Positions 1 to 7,924 of a DNA stretch of 11,393 nt are shown in pieces. The notes beneath the pieces are model-generated. The model saw nothing but the letters and a program-made list of their open reading frames with translations. It searched no databases and had not been told where the DNA came from. Each line of letters opens with the position of its first letter. Position 1 is the first letter of the stretch. The translations under genes were made by a program, and so were the position numbers. The DNA comes from Actinomycetes bacterium (GTDB lineage: Bacteria > Actinomycetota > Aquicultoria > CAJVYJ01): NCBI GenBank assembly GCA_030597945.1, contig JAUVQW010000026.1:1-11393 (forward strand). Reading direction: 5' to 3'.

Positions 1-21
1 CGCCCCGACTCTTTGACCATT

Positions 22-52
22 TTGGTTAATTTGGCTCGCACTCTGCTATAAT
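22..52 (+). promoter_or_regulatory. Promoter of the aminotransferase-pgsA-sugar nucleotide operon
   Basis: A perfect -10 hexamer TATAAT lies at 47-52 and is preceded by TGC at 44-46, so it is an extended -10 element. A weak -35-like TTGGTT sits at 22-27 with a 19-base spacer. Transcription would begin near 59-60, leaving a leader of only about 15 bases before the ATG at 75, with no visible Shine-Dalgarno sequence. It probably drives the four tightly spaced genes up to 5943. Confidence 0.6.
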
Positions 53-74
53 TTAATTAAGCAACCCCTAATAT

Positions 75-1442
75 ATGGACAAATATAACTCAAAGATCAC
101 TATTGATGACATATTAAACGCTTCAAAAAAAGAGGTAGAAACATGGCATAAGGAATATGGTAATTCCAGTATCGTTACCATGCTAAAAGCCCTTAATTTC
201 AACAGGCGTTTCGTTAAAGCGGAGGGGATTCGGGTCTGGGATGATTCCGGAGCCGAGTATTTGGATTTTTTAGGTGGCTACAGCTCTCTTGCTGTAGGTC
301 ATAATCACCCGCGTATAATAAGAGCATTTGAAAAAGTCCTTCATGATGAGCCAAAATTGATCCAGGCTGTTTTGTCGCCATTCGATGGTGCCTTAAAAGC
401 GAAACTTGCCGCGATAACTCCAGGGGACCTATCGACCAGCTTTTTATGTAATAGCGGTGCTGAGGCAATCGAAGGCGCAGTCAAGCTTGCCCGAGCATCG
501 ACTGGGCGAAAAAAACTGGTTGCGACTCTTAAAGGCTTTCATGGTAAGACCATGGGAGCTCTCTCGGTTACAGGAAAGCAGTCGTATCAAAGCCCGTTTA
601 ACCCGATTCTTCCCAGTTGCGAGTTTGTTCCCTTCAACGATATCAAGGCATTAGAGAAAGCGCTTTTAAAAGAAGATGTCGCCGCTTTTTTTGTAGAACC
701 TATCCAGGGAGAAGCGGGCATCATCCTTCCAGATGACGATTATCTAAAAGCCGCACACGAATTATGTAAGCGCTACGGAACTCTTTTGGTAGTAGACGAA
801 ATTCAGACGGGTCTCGGTAGGACAGGAAAGATGTTTGCAAGCGATTGGTATGGAGTAGCGCCAGATATTATCACCCTCGCTAAATCGCTAAGTGGCGGCA
901 TGGTACCTGTCGGAGCGTTTGTAACTACCAGGAAGATATGGAATAAAGCTTACGGCGGCATGAAAAAAGCACTTCTTCATACTTCTACATTTGGAGGCAA
1001 CACATTAGCCTGCGTTGCGGCGATTGAGACAATAAATATTATCGAAGATGAGAATCTTGTAGAAAGATCTGAGGTTAGAGGCCAGTATCTTATGATCAAG
1101 CTACAAACACTGGCTGAAAGTTATGGTATTATTGAGTCTGTGCGCGGACGTGGTTTGCTTGCTGGTATAGAATTCAAAAAACCGACAAGCCGTCTGATAA
1201 AGAAGAAAACAGAAGAAATGTCCGCAACAATAGCTTCTTTAATAGCAGGCGATCTACTTAACAGTCATAATATAATTACAGCATTTACATTTAATAATCC
1301 AAACACTATTAGGTTGGCTCCGCCACTTTTAGTTTCGGAACAGGATATCGACAAATTGGTTGACTCGCTTGCTAAAAGCTTTGAAAAGAACAGGAATTTT
1401 ACTAGGGCACTTCTTACGACCGTGAGAAATTTGATCAATTAA
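75..1442 (+). CDS. Class III PLP-dependent aminotransferase, putrescine aminotransferase-like
   Basis: The 455-aa protein is a cytosolic fold-type I aminotransferase that moves an amino group from an omega-amine donor to a 2-oxo acid through pyridoxal phosphate. Visible signatures are the phosphate-binding CNSGAE at 125-130, FHG at 155-157, the pyridine-nitrogen aspartate in VVDEIQTG (D241), the Schiff-base lysine K270 in LAKSLSGG, T305 in HTSTFGGN, and the carboxylate-binding arginine R413 in IRLAPPL. Length, N-terminal extension and the CNSGAEAIE block resemble E. coli PatA (459 aa), so putrescine or a related diamine is the best substrate guess. Acetylornithine, ornithine or GABA aminotransferase remain possible. 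The ATG at 75 is the first possible start because an in-frame stop lies at 69-71. It has no Shine-Dalgarno. It heads an operon with a phosphatidyltransferase that follows after 10 bases; its link to envelope genes is unclear. Confidence 0.88.
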   Translation: MDKYNSKITIDDILNASKKEVETWHKEYGNSSIVTMLKALNFNRRFVKAEGIRVWDDSGAEYLDFLGGYSSLAVGHNHPRIIRAFEKVLHDEPKLIQAVLSPFDGALKAKLAAITPGDLSTSFLCNSGAEAIEGAVKLARASTGRKKLVATLKGFHGKTMGALSVTGKQSYQSPFNPILPSCEFVPFNDIKALEKALLKEDVAAFFVEPIQGEAGIILPDDDYLKAAHELCKRYGTLLVVDEIQTGLGRTGKMFASDWYGVAPDIITLAKSLSGGMVPVGAFVTTRKIWNKAYGGMKKALLHTSTFGGNTLACVAAIETINIIEDENLVERSEVRGQYLMIKLQTLAESYGIIESVRGRGLLAGIEFKKPTSRLIKKKTEEMSATIASLIAGDLLNSHNIITAFTFNNPNTIRLAPPLLVSEQDIDKLVDSLAKSFEKNRNFTRALLTTVRNLIN

Positions 1443-1452
1443 GGAAAAGGTA

Positions 1453-1968
1453 TTGGCTAACGCAGTAACTCTTTCACGGCTTGCTATGATACCGCTGGTC
1501 TTTTATCTGATAGTCTATGGAAATAACCTGGTAGCGGCGGCCGTATTTGGTATCGCGGCGATAACCGATCTAATAGACGGATATGTGGCTAGAAAGCTGG
1601 GGACTGTCAGTGAGTTTGGAAAGGTAATCGATCCGCTTACGGATAGAATATTTATTTTCTTTACTGTTGTGGCCATATTTATCCGTTTTGATGTGCCGCC
1701 CTTGTGGGCGTTGATAGTTATGGTGGGAAGGGATGTAGCGCTTCTTATCGGTTACTACCTTGTAAAGAATGAAGGGAAGAAGATCGAGGTGATCTTTGTG
1801 GGAAAACTAGCCACGGCGATCCTTATGATCAGTTTTTCTTTGATTATATTAAGATTTGGTCCGGCGATGATCTTTTTTTACATAGGTTTCGCGCTCTACC
1901 TGTCAGCAGGTTTTATCTACCTGCAACAAGGGAAAAAATTGGTAAGAGAAGGAAGACGTGTTTTATGA
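1453..1968 (+). CDS. pgsA: CDP-alcohol phosphatidyltransferase, probable phosphatidylglycerophosphate synthase
   Basis: This 171-aa integral membrane enzyme of phospholipid synthesis displaces CMP from CDP-diacylglycerol with an alcohol, most likely glycerol 3-phosphate. The family signature D-x2-DG-x2-AR-x8-G-x3-D-x3-D is complete: D39, D42, G43, A46, R47, G56, D60 and D64, supplying the metal-binding and catalytic aspartates. The N-terminus NAVTLSRLAMIPLVF matches the usual first helix. Several hydrophobic segments follow, at about 7-37, 66-80, 83-102, 115-134 and 137-157. Length is normal for PgsA. The start is TTG at 1453, shortly after AAGGAAAAGG at 1441-1450, which overlaps the previous stop codon. 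Mycobacterial pgsA2 (Rv1822) sits in the same place upstream of DUF881-sbp-DUF881. The exact alcohol (glycerol phosphate, inositol phosphate or other) cannot be read from the motif alone. Confidence 0.87.
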   Translation: MANAVTLSRLAMIPLVFYLIVYGNNLVAAAVFGIAAITDLIDGYVARKLGTVSEFGKVIDPLTDRIFIFFTVVAIFIRFDVPPLWALIVMVGRDVALLIGYYLVKNEGKKIEVIFVGKLATAILMISFSLIILRFGPAMIFFYIGFALYLSAGFIYLQQGKKLVREGRRVL

Positions 1969-2013
1969 AACGTATCCTTTCTCATCCACGTACCTGACTA
2001 TTTAAGTTGATCT

Positions 2014-2019
2014 AGGAGG
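2014..2019 (+). promoter_or_regulatory. Shine-Dalgarno of the pyrophosphorylase fusion gene
   Basis: AGGAGG at 2014-2019 is the only strong ribosome binding site near the start. It lies 13 bases before the TTG at 2033, a long spacing. The TTG is still preferred because it gives the exact nucleotidyltransferase N-terminus MKAVVMAGGEG. Confidence 0.6.
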
Positions 2020-2032
2020 AGAAAAAAGTCTT

Positions 2033-4528
2033 TTGAAAGCAGTAGTGATGGCCGGAGGCGAAGGCAGCCGGTTGCGGCCGCTAACTAGCAACCAGCCAAA
2101 GCCGATGGTTCCGGTTTTTAATAAACCTATAATGGAATACACGATCAGGTTATTAAAAGAGCAGGGGATCACTGATATAGTCGTCACCCTCCAGTTCCTG
2201 CCCCAGATGATCAAGAACTATTTTGGTGATGGTTCTGATCTGGGCGTAAATCTAAGCTACGCGATCGAACAGGCACCTCTTGGAACGGCGGGAAGTGTGA
2301 AAAACGCCGAATCTTATTTAGATGAGACTTTCATCGTTATCAGCGGCGACGCGCTAACCGATTTTGATCTGCACAAGATAATCGATTTTCATCATAAGAA
2401 ACATTCGATGGCGACGATCGCTCTTAAACGGACCGAGAACCCGCTTGAATTTGGAGTCGTCATTACCGACGAAGAGGGAGCGATAGAGAGATTCTTAGAA
2501 AAACCGACTTGGGGTGAAGTCTTCAGCGATACGATCAATACCGGCATCTACGTTCTTGAACCGGAGATATTTGATTATATCGATGGCGATACCATGGTCG
2601 ATTTCAGCAAGGAAGTTTTTCCTAAAGTATTAAGTGACGAAAAGCCGTTATTCGGCTATGTGAGTAAGGGATATTGGTGTGACATCGGTAACTACGAGCA
2701 GTATGTCCAGGCACATCAGGATGTTATGCAGGGAGAGGCGAAAATATCGCCTCCCGGAATAAAGATGCGAGATGACGTCTGGATCGGTGACGGGTCATAC
2801 ATCCATCCATCTGTTGAGATCAGCGGACCGGTAGTTATCGGTCAAAATGTAAGAATCGAGGAAGGCTCCGAGATTAGGGAACTTTCTGTTATCGGAAATA
2901 ACGTGATGATTGGGCCGGAGGGCCATACACATAGGGCGATAGTCTGGGATAATACCTACGTCGGTTCTCAGTCGAACCTCCACGGTTGCGTAGTGGGAAA
3001 AAGTTGTGACATCAAGCACGGTGTTCGAGTCGAGCAAGGCGTAGTGATAGGTGATGAATGTGTGATTGGAGAAAACTCGGTCATCAATCATGACGTTAAA
3101 ATATATCCTTTTAAGAGCGTCGATGCTGGTGCAACTATAAATTCTAGCATCATCTGGGAGACAAAGGGAATGAGAAGCCTTTTTGGCAAAGAGGGGGTCT
3201 CCGGTCTTGTCGGTGTCGACCTGACGCCGGATATTGCTCTTCATCTGGCGATGGCTTACGGATCGTCACTTAAGAAAGAGAGCGAAGTAATGCTCAGCAG
3301 CGATGTCAGCCGTGCCGCTCGTATGATAAAGAGATCAATGATAGCCGGGCTAAATTCCACCGGCATCAATTGCAGAGATCTACGCGCAGCGCATGCAACG
3401 ATCAATAGGTTCAATACGAAGATAAGCGGCAGTGCGGGAGGGGTCCATATAAGAGTCTCACCCTTTGATCCTAAGTCATTGCAGATAAACTTTTATGATT
3501 CGGATGGCACCGATATTTCTGAGGGCGATCAGAGAAATATCGAACGTTACTTTTACAGGGGAGAGTATAGAAGAGTCTACCATAAAGATATCGGCAGGAT
3601 AGATTTTCCTGCTAGAAGCCGCGAACATTATATCGACGGACTTTTAAAAGCGACAGATCTCAAGGTCATCAAGGAAAGAAAGTTCAAGGTTATCGTCGAT
3701 TACACCTATGGCAGTGCATCTCTTGTAATGGCTTCTTTTGTCTCCCAACTCGGTTGCGATATTGTTGCTTTAAACGCCTTCAGCGATGAAGAAAGATTAA
3801 CAATATCAAGCGAGGAATTGGATATGGCCATGGAGGATCTTGCTTCGACGGTGAAGGTCTTCAAGGCGGACTTGGGCATCATGATGGACAGCGCTGCTGA
3901 GAATTCGTATCTGGTCGACGACAAAGGCAGGCTTATCTCAAACGATAAAGCGCTGCTCCTTCTGATCATGCTGATGTCGAAACATGGGACGAAAAAGGGA
4001 AGAATATCTGTCCCTATCAATATTTCCAGCAGAGCTGAGGAGATTGCCGGAGCATTCGGTCGTTCGGTCCTGCGAACAAAGATGAATCTAAAATCGATGA
4101 TGGAGGCGGCTAATAGAAGGGATGTAATCTTTGTGGGTGGAGAAGATGGCGGATATATATTTCCTAAGTTTCTCCCGGCAACAGACTCCCTGATGACCTT
4201 TTGTAAGCTTTTAGAATTGCTTGCAAAAGAAGATCGTCCGCTGTCGGCGATCGTTGATGACATGCCGGATGTAGTGCTTACAAGGCAAGATATATTCTGC
4301 CCATGGGAGCAGAAAGGTCTGGTAATGAGGAAATTGATCGAACGGTCAAAAAATAAGAACGCGGAGTTGATCGATGGAGTCAAGATCTTCAATAATGATG
4401 CCTGGGTCCTGGTCCTTCCCGACCAAGACGAACCGCTCTTTAAAGTCTACTCCGAAGCTCCTGCTAAAAATAAGGCAGAAAGTTTTGTAAGTAAAGAGAT
4501 CGAATTTATAAAGTCCATCCTTTCCTAG
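2033..4528 (+). CDS. Sugar-1-phosphate nucleotidyltransferase (GDP-mannose pyrophosphorylase-like) fused to a degenerate phosphomannomutase-like domain
   Basis: The 831-aa protein has three parts. Residues 1-235 are a nucleotidyltransferase making an NDP-sugar and pyrophosphate from a sugar 1-phosphate and an NTP: AGGEGSRLRPLT at 7-18, KP at 23-24, GDALTD at 105-110 with the metal aspartate D106, EKP at 156-158, and NTGIYVLEPE at 169-178. Residues about 245-375 are a left-handed beta-helix of hexapeptide repeats (VWIGDGSYIHPS, VVIGQNVRIEEG). Residues about 380-831 follow the alpha-D-phosphohexomutase fold, but its active site is eroded: the serine loop reads RVSPFDP (474-480), the metal loop DSAAEN (619-624) instead of DGDGDR, the sugar loop GGEDGG (702-707), and the phosphate loop PDQDEP (796-801) instead of RPSGTEP. 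The mutase part is therefore probably inactive. GDP-mannose is the likely product, but dTDP- or UDP-glucose cannot be excluded. A canonical mutase follows after 5 bases. Confidence 0.88.
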   Translation: MKAVVMAGGEGSRLRPLTSNQPKPMVPVFNKPIMEYTIRLLKEQGITDIVVTLQFLPQMIKNYFGDGSDLGVNLSYAIEQAPLGTAGSVKNAESYLDETFIVISGDALTDFDLHKIIDFHHKKHSMATIALKRTENPLEFGVVITDEEGAIERFLEKPTWGEVFSDTINTGIYVLEPEIFDYIDGDTMVDFSKEVFPKVLSDEKPLFGYVSKGYWCDIGNYEQYVQAHQDVMQGEAKISPPGIKMRDDVWIGDGSYIHPSVEISGPVVIGQNVRIEEGSEIRELSVIGNNVMIGPEGHTHRAIVWDNTYVGSQSNLHGCVVGKSCDIKHGVRVEQGVVIGDECVIGENSVINHDVKIYPFKSVDAGATINSSIIWETKGMRSLFGKEGVSGLVGVDLTPDIALHLAMAYGSSLKKESEVMLSSDVSRAARMIKRSMIAGLNSTGINCRDLRAAHATINRFNTKISGSAGGVHIRVSPFDPKSLQINFYDSDGTDISEGDQRNIERYFYRGEYRRVYHKDIGRIDFPARSREHYIDGLLKATDLKVIKERKFKVIVDYTYGSASLVMASFVSQLGCDIVALNAFSDEERLTISSEELDMAMEDLASTVKVFKADLGIMMDSAAENSYLVDDKGRLISNDKALLLLIMLMSKHGTKKGRISVPINISSRAEEIAGAFGRSVLRTKMNLKSMMEAANRRDVIFVGGEDGGYIFPKFLPATDSLMTFCKLLELLAKEDRPLSAIVDDMPDVVLTRQDIFCPWEQKGLVMRKLIERSKNKNAELIDGVKIFNNDAWVLVLPDQDEPLFKVYSEAPAKNKAESFVSKEIEFIKSILS

Positions 4529-4533
4529 GTGAT

Positions 4534-5943
4534 ATGAGTAAAAAAAGTTCCAAAAAGGCGATTAAATTCGGAACAGATGGCTGGCGGGGAATACTTGCTG
4601 ACGATTTTACTTTTGATAATGTCCAAATCGTAACGACGGCTATCGGCGAATATATTAATGAAAGCGGAAAGAATAAAAAGCTCGTAATCGGTCATGACGC
4701 TCGTTTTTTAGGCGAAGAGCTAACTAAGATATCGTCCGATATTCTTTCGAAGATGAACATAGACTCTCTATTTTTCGACAGGCCTATGCCCACACCACTG
4801 ACCGCTTTTGCTATCAAGGAGGCCGACGCCTCCGGAGCGATCATGTTTACCGCCAGCCATAATCCGCCAGAATATCAAGGGATAAAATTTATTGCCGATT
4901 ACGGTGGTCCGGCCAATACCGAAATAACCAAAGCTATCGAGGACTCGATAGCCGAAAACGGGCAACGGATCAAGGGCGGCGGTGCTAGTGCTAAAAAGAT
5001 ATCTGTTCTAGATGCCTATTGGAAACATCTCGATGGCCTAATCGACTTTGAACTTATCAAGCGCCAGGATTTAAGCGTAGTCGTAGATCCGATGTACGGT
5101 GCGGGAGCCGGACTTTTAAGCGGACGCCTTGATGAAGTTTGTAAGGAAGTCTATTCAATTCACGATTACTTCGACCCAAACTTTGGGGGTCATAATCCTG
5201 ACCCGAACGAGATGGGTCTAAGTGATCTTACGGCAGATGTGATCGCAAGGAATGCCGACGTCGGGCTTGCCCTTGATGGAGATGGGGACAGGTTTGGCAT
5301 TGTTGATAGCCTTGGAGTTTATCTATCGCCAAACCAAGTCATAAGCCTTTTGGCATACTATCTATTATCAAAAAGAGGCATTAAGGGAAAAGTAGCCCGC
5401 ACCGTTGCTACAACCCATCTTCTTGATGATATCGCCGATGATCTGGGAGATGGTTTTATTGAGACGCCCGTTGGTTTTAAATGGATATGCGAAGAGATGT
5501 TAAGCGGTGACGTTGTAATCGGCGGCGAGGAGAGCGGCGGCCTTAGCATAAAAGGACATATCCCGGAAAAAGACGGCATCTTAGCCTGTCTTTTAGTTCT
5601 TGAGATGTTGGCTGAATTTAAAAACGAGCCTTTATCGAAAATATTAGATAGAGTGCAAGATAAATACGGATACAGATACGGGATAAGGCTTGATCTTCGC
5701 CTCAGCGAAGAGCGAAAAGTAAAAGTATTAGAGAAATTTAAAAACGATCCCCCAACTGAGATCGCCGGAATTAGTGTTACTGATGTGCGAACATTGGACG
5801 GCATCAAACTTATTTTAGAAGACGGGGACTGGATCCTTATTCGCCCTTCGGGAACTGAGCCATTGGTTAGGACATACATCGAATCAAAGTCTCCCAAGAG
5901 GTTTACAGCTCTAGAGAAATATTGTGAAAATACGATCAAATAA
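4534..5943 (+). CDS. Phosphoglucomutase/phosphomannomutase family protein
   Basis: The 469-aa cytosolic alpha-D-phosphohexomutase interconverts hexose 6-phosphate and hexose 1-phosphate, giving the sugar 1-phosphate that the preceding pyrophosphorylase would activate. All four active-site loops are intact: the phosphoserine loop TASHNP at 106-111 with S108, the magnesium loop DGDGDR at 248-253, the sugar loop GEESGG at 331-336, and the phosphate-binding RPSGTEP at 437-443. The N-terminal KFGTDGWRG (11-19) is typical. Glycine in place of the usual histidine of GEESGH, and YGGPAN at 123-128, place it in the phosphoglucomutase/phosphomannomutase subfamily rather than GlmM. The sugar preference (glucose or mannose) is not decided. 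The ATG is 5 bases after the previous stop, and an AGGTGA that overlaps that stop serves as ribosome site, so translation is probably coupled. It is the last gene of its operon. Confidence 0.9.
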   Translation: MSKKSSKKAIKFGTDGWRGILADDFTFDNVQIVTTAIGEYINESGKNKKLVIGHDARFLGEELTKISSDILSKMNIDSLFFDRPMPTPLTAFAIKEADASGAIMFTASHNPPEYQGIKFIADYGGPANTEITKAIEDSIAENGQRIKGGGASAKKISVLDAYWKHLDGLIDFELIKRQDLSVVVDPMYGAGAGLLSGRLDEVCKEVYSIHDYFDPNFGGHNPDPNEMGLSDLTADVIARNADVGLALDGDGDRFGIVDSLGVYLSPNQVISLLAYYLLSKRGIKGKVARTVATTHLLDDIADDLGDGFIETPVGFKWICEEMLSGDVVIGGEESGGLSIKGHIPEKDGILACLLVLEMLAEFKNEPLSKILDRVQDKYGYRYGIRLDLRLSEERKVKVLEKFKNDPPTEIAGISVTDVRTLDGIKLILEDGDWILIRPSGTEPLVRTYIESKSPKRFTALEKYCENTIK

Positions 5944-5946
5944 TTC

Positions 5947-5976
5947 TTAACAATCTCACCCCTACTGTTATATACT
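5947..5976 (+). promoter_or_regulatory. Candidate promoter of the DUF881-sbp-DUF881 unit
   Basis: In the 91-base gap after the mutase gene, TTAACA (5947-5952) and TATACT (5971-5976) are spaced by 18 bases, each close to the sigma-A consensus. A shifted reading uses TATATA at 5969-5974 preceded by TGT, with a 16-base spacer. No terminator hairpin was seen in this gap, so read-through from upstream is also possible. Confidence 0.5.
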
Positions 5977-6034
5977 TTAATTGAAAATTACTGGCATCAT
6001 TTGATATTGTGATTCCGGTTAAGAAGGGGATTGT

Positions 6035-6766
6035 TTGTCAGGCGTTAAATTGGGTCAGTGGCACTTGTCGCTCGCGGCCATATTTCTTATTCTGGGGATT
6101 TTACTCTCAACTTCTTTTTACGCACAAAAAAAATGGGATGTAACTCCCGGGCCTCGTAAGAAGAAACTTATTGAGTTCATAAAAAGCCAAGATAGGCAAC
6201 GTGAAAAAATTGAATATGATCTGCAAAAATTGAGGGCCGAAGTGGACGGTTTTCAAAAAAAAGCGGTGGCCACCGAAGGTGAGATGGGATCTTTTGGTAA
6301 AGAGATCGACGCCCTAAAGGAATTAGCCGGCCTTACTGAAACAAAAGGTGAGGGAATCGAAGTCATTATCAGTGACGCTGAAGATGTTCCTTCTAATAAG
6401 GATCCCAATAATTATATAGTCCATGATTATGATCTTCAGATAATCATTAACGCACTATGGCGAGCTGGAGCCGAGGCCGTCTCCCTTAATGGGCAGAGGT
6501 TTGTGTCTACCACGGCAATACGTTGTGCCGGCTCTACAGTGATGTGCAATTCTGAGCCGCTTGGCAGCCCTTATGTTATTGAAGCTATCGGCGAGCCGGA
6601 TGCTCTAATCGAGATACTAGACGACGACCCGGATTCAAAACAACTTATTCAAGTGTACGCCAAAGCTTACGACATGCCGATAAACGTCAGCAAGATAGAA
6701 GAGCTCGATATGCCCGCTTACGAAGGAAGTCTAAGGTTTGACAATGTAACGGTGGTGGCAGAGTGA
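6035..6766 (+). CDS. DUF881 family membrane protein (YlxW/YlxX type), first copy
   Basis: The 243-aa single-pass membrane protein has a short N-terminus, one transmembrane helix at about 10-30 and a charged coiled-coil at about 41-97. A DUF881 core at about 107-222 would face outside the cell. The core shows the family block strongly: VHDYDLQIIINALWRAGAEA (129-148), then VSLNGQRFVSTTAIRCAG (149-166) and GSPYVIEAIG (177-186). Its biochemical role is unknown. The family is encoded beside division genes in Bacillus (ylxW, ylxX, sbp) and as Rv1823/Rv1825 in mycobacteria, so an envelope or division role is inferred from context only. The start is TTG at 6035, with AAGGGG at 6024-6029 as ribosome site. 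Its last bases overlap the sbp start by 4 bases (GTGA). Confidence 0.88.
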   Translation: MSGVKLGQWHLSLAAIFLILGILLSTSFYAQKKWDVTPGPRKKKLIEFIKSQDRQREKIEYDLQKLRAEVDGFQKKAVATEGEMGSFGKEIDALKELAGLTETKGEGIEVIISDAEDVPSNKDPNNYIVHDYDLQIIINALWRAGAEAVSLNGQRFVSTTAIRCAGSTVMCNSEPLGSPYVIEAIGEPDALIEILDDDPDSKQLIQVYAKAYDMPINVSKIEELDMPAYEGSLRFDNVTVVAE

Positions 6767-7101
6767 TCCCGATTTTTGGCCTTTTAATCGGCATCATAAT
6801 AGGAGTTATGGTAAAAGTGCCTATCTCTCCGCTGATGGGGCGGTATTTGGGAATAGCGCTTTTAGCCGCGCTTGATAGTGCGTTTGGTGGCCTGCGAGCC
6901 AGTATTGAGAAAAAATTCAATGACCGCCTTTTTATCGGAGGTTTTGTAAGCAATACTTTAATGGCTGTATTCATCGTCTATCTTGGTGATAATCTAGGGG
7001 TCGAATTATATCTTGCGGCTGTTGTCGCTTTCGGCGTCCGGTTATTTCAAAACCTTGCTATCATCAGGCGACATATCTTTCAGGCAAGGCATTGGGAATA
7101 A
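6763..7101 (+). CDS. sbp: Small basic protein Sbp (DUF1290)
   Basis: The 112-aa protein is almost entirely membrane-embedded, with hydrophobic helices at about 3-17, 28-42, 57-75 and 80-99 joined by short loops. The family hallmarks are clear: YLGIALLAALDSAFGGLRA at 28-46 and the YLGD-LG-YLAAVVAFGVRLFQN block at 73-97. It matches B. subtilis Sbp and mycobacterial Rv1824 in length and position between two DUF881 genes. Its molecular function is not established. The GTG start overlaps the upstream TGA (GTGA), which implies translational coupling with the first DUF881 gene and perhaps a complex of the two products at the membrane (inference). Confidence 0.9.
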   Translation: MIPIFGLLIGIIIGVMVKVPISPLMGRYLGIALLAALDSAFGGLRASIEKKFNDRLFIGGFVSNTLMAVFIVYLGDNLGVELYLAAVVAFGVRLFQNLAIIRRHIFQARHWE

Positions 7102-7176
7102 AGAGAATTTGATCACCAATTGAAAAAAGAAGACAGGAAATTGTAAATATTAAATTGAAATAATCAAGGAACAATA

Positions 7177-7197
7177 GAGCTTTTTAGTTGAGCTTTT
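7177..7197 (+). repeat. Short tandem repeat before the second DUF881 gene
   Basis: GAGCTTTT occurs at 7177-7184 and again at 7190-7197, separated by TAGTT (13-base period), just before the ribosome site GAGGTG at 7198-7203. It lies in a 113-base AT-rich gap between sbp and the second DUF881 gene. It could be a small binding site or chance. Confidence 0.35.
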
Positions 7198-7214
7198 GAG
7201 GTGCAAGATATACC

Positions 7215-7916
7215 GTGGAAAAGATTTCAAATTATATTAGATCAGCATTTAATAGAAGGCAGATACTTGTTGGCATTATTACCTTTATCCTTGGCTTTGG
7301 CTTGGTAACTCAACTTAAAGTTCAAGGAGAATCTAGCCTAAGACTTTCGGATCAGCCGGAGAGCGATCTAACGGAGATAATATCTCAACAATCTGTAGAG
7401 CTACAGGCGCTTAGATCAGAATCAACAGAACTCAAAGTCCAGCTAGTTGGTTATGAGGCATCTTCAGAAGGGAATGCCACCTTGGTAGGCGACGCTAAAG
7501 AAAGTCTTTCCAACATGAGGACGCTGCTTGGTTACGTTGCCGTAACCGGCCCTGGCTTGGATTTGGAGATAACCGACAAAAAAGGTTTTCTTACAGGTTT
7601 TGATATAAGACAATTAATTGAAGAACTAAGATCATCTGGAGCTCAAGCGATCTCTGTAAACGATGTGAGAGTGGTAGTTGATTCAAGTTTTTCGAGAAAA
7701 AACGGAAGAGTCTATATTGATGATCAAAAGTTGGAGCTTCCATATATGGTGAAGTCCATAGGGAAGACAGATGTTCTATACCAATCAGTAGTTTTGCCGA
7801 GAGGAATAAAGGATAAACTTAGTGCTTTTGATGGGGTCAACGTGAATATTCAAAAGAATGAATCCCTGTACATCCCCGCTGTCGAAGAAGGGATATTAGT
7901 CTCTGACGACCAATAA
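7215..7916 (+). CDS. DUF881 family membrane protein, second divergent copy
   Basis: The 233-aa protein has the same plan as the first DUF881 protein: a basic N-terminus, a transmembrane helix at about 17-34, a coiled-coil at about 48-80, and a DUF881 core at about 102-220. The pattern LGYVAVTGPGLDLEITD (105-121) and GFDIRQLIEELRSSGAQAIS (128-147) matches the family, but the usual NGQR-x-TTAIRCAG block is altered to VNDVRVVVDSSF (148-159). It is therefore the more derived paralogue. The GTG start at 7215 is used with GAGGTG at 7198-7203, 11 bases upstream. Unlike the tightly overlapped first pair, it is separated from sbp by 113 bases. Its stop lies only 8 bases from the stop of the convergent GGDEF-like gene. 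Confidence 0.84.
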   Translation: MEKISNYIRSAFNRRQILVGIITFILGFGLVTQLKVQGESSLRLSDQPESDLTEIISQQSVELQALRSESTELKVQLVGYEASSEGNATLVGDAKESLSNMRTLLGYVAVTGPGLDLEITDKKGFLTGFDIRQLIEELRSSGAQAISVNDVRVVVDSSFSRKNGRVYIDDQKLELPYMVKSIGKTDVLYQSVVLPRGIKDKLSAFDGVNVNIQKNESLYIPAVEEGILVSDDQ

Positions 7917-7924
7917 AATTATTC

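Noticed and set aside
2795..4392. Long minus-strand open frames of 149 and 228 codons (2795-3244 and 3706-4392)
   Set aside because: They lie antisense inside the well-supported pyrophosphorylase fusion gene, lack recognisable domains and lack ribosome sites. They are shadows of its codon use. The same applies to the 193-codon frame at 5358-5939 in the mutase gene.
6676..6683. Exact GCCGATAA, the -10 box of WhiG-type promoters, relevant because of the RsiG-like gene
   Set aside because: It is inside the first DUF881 coding region with no TAAA element 15-16 bases upstream. A near-match ACCGATAA at 8738-8745 also lacks a -35 and lies inside the GGDEF-like gene. Both are best read as chance.
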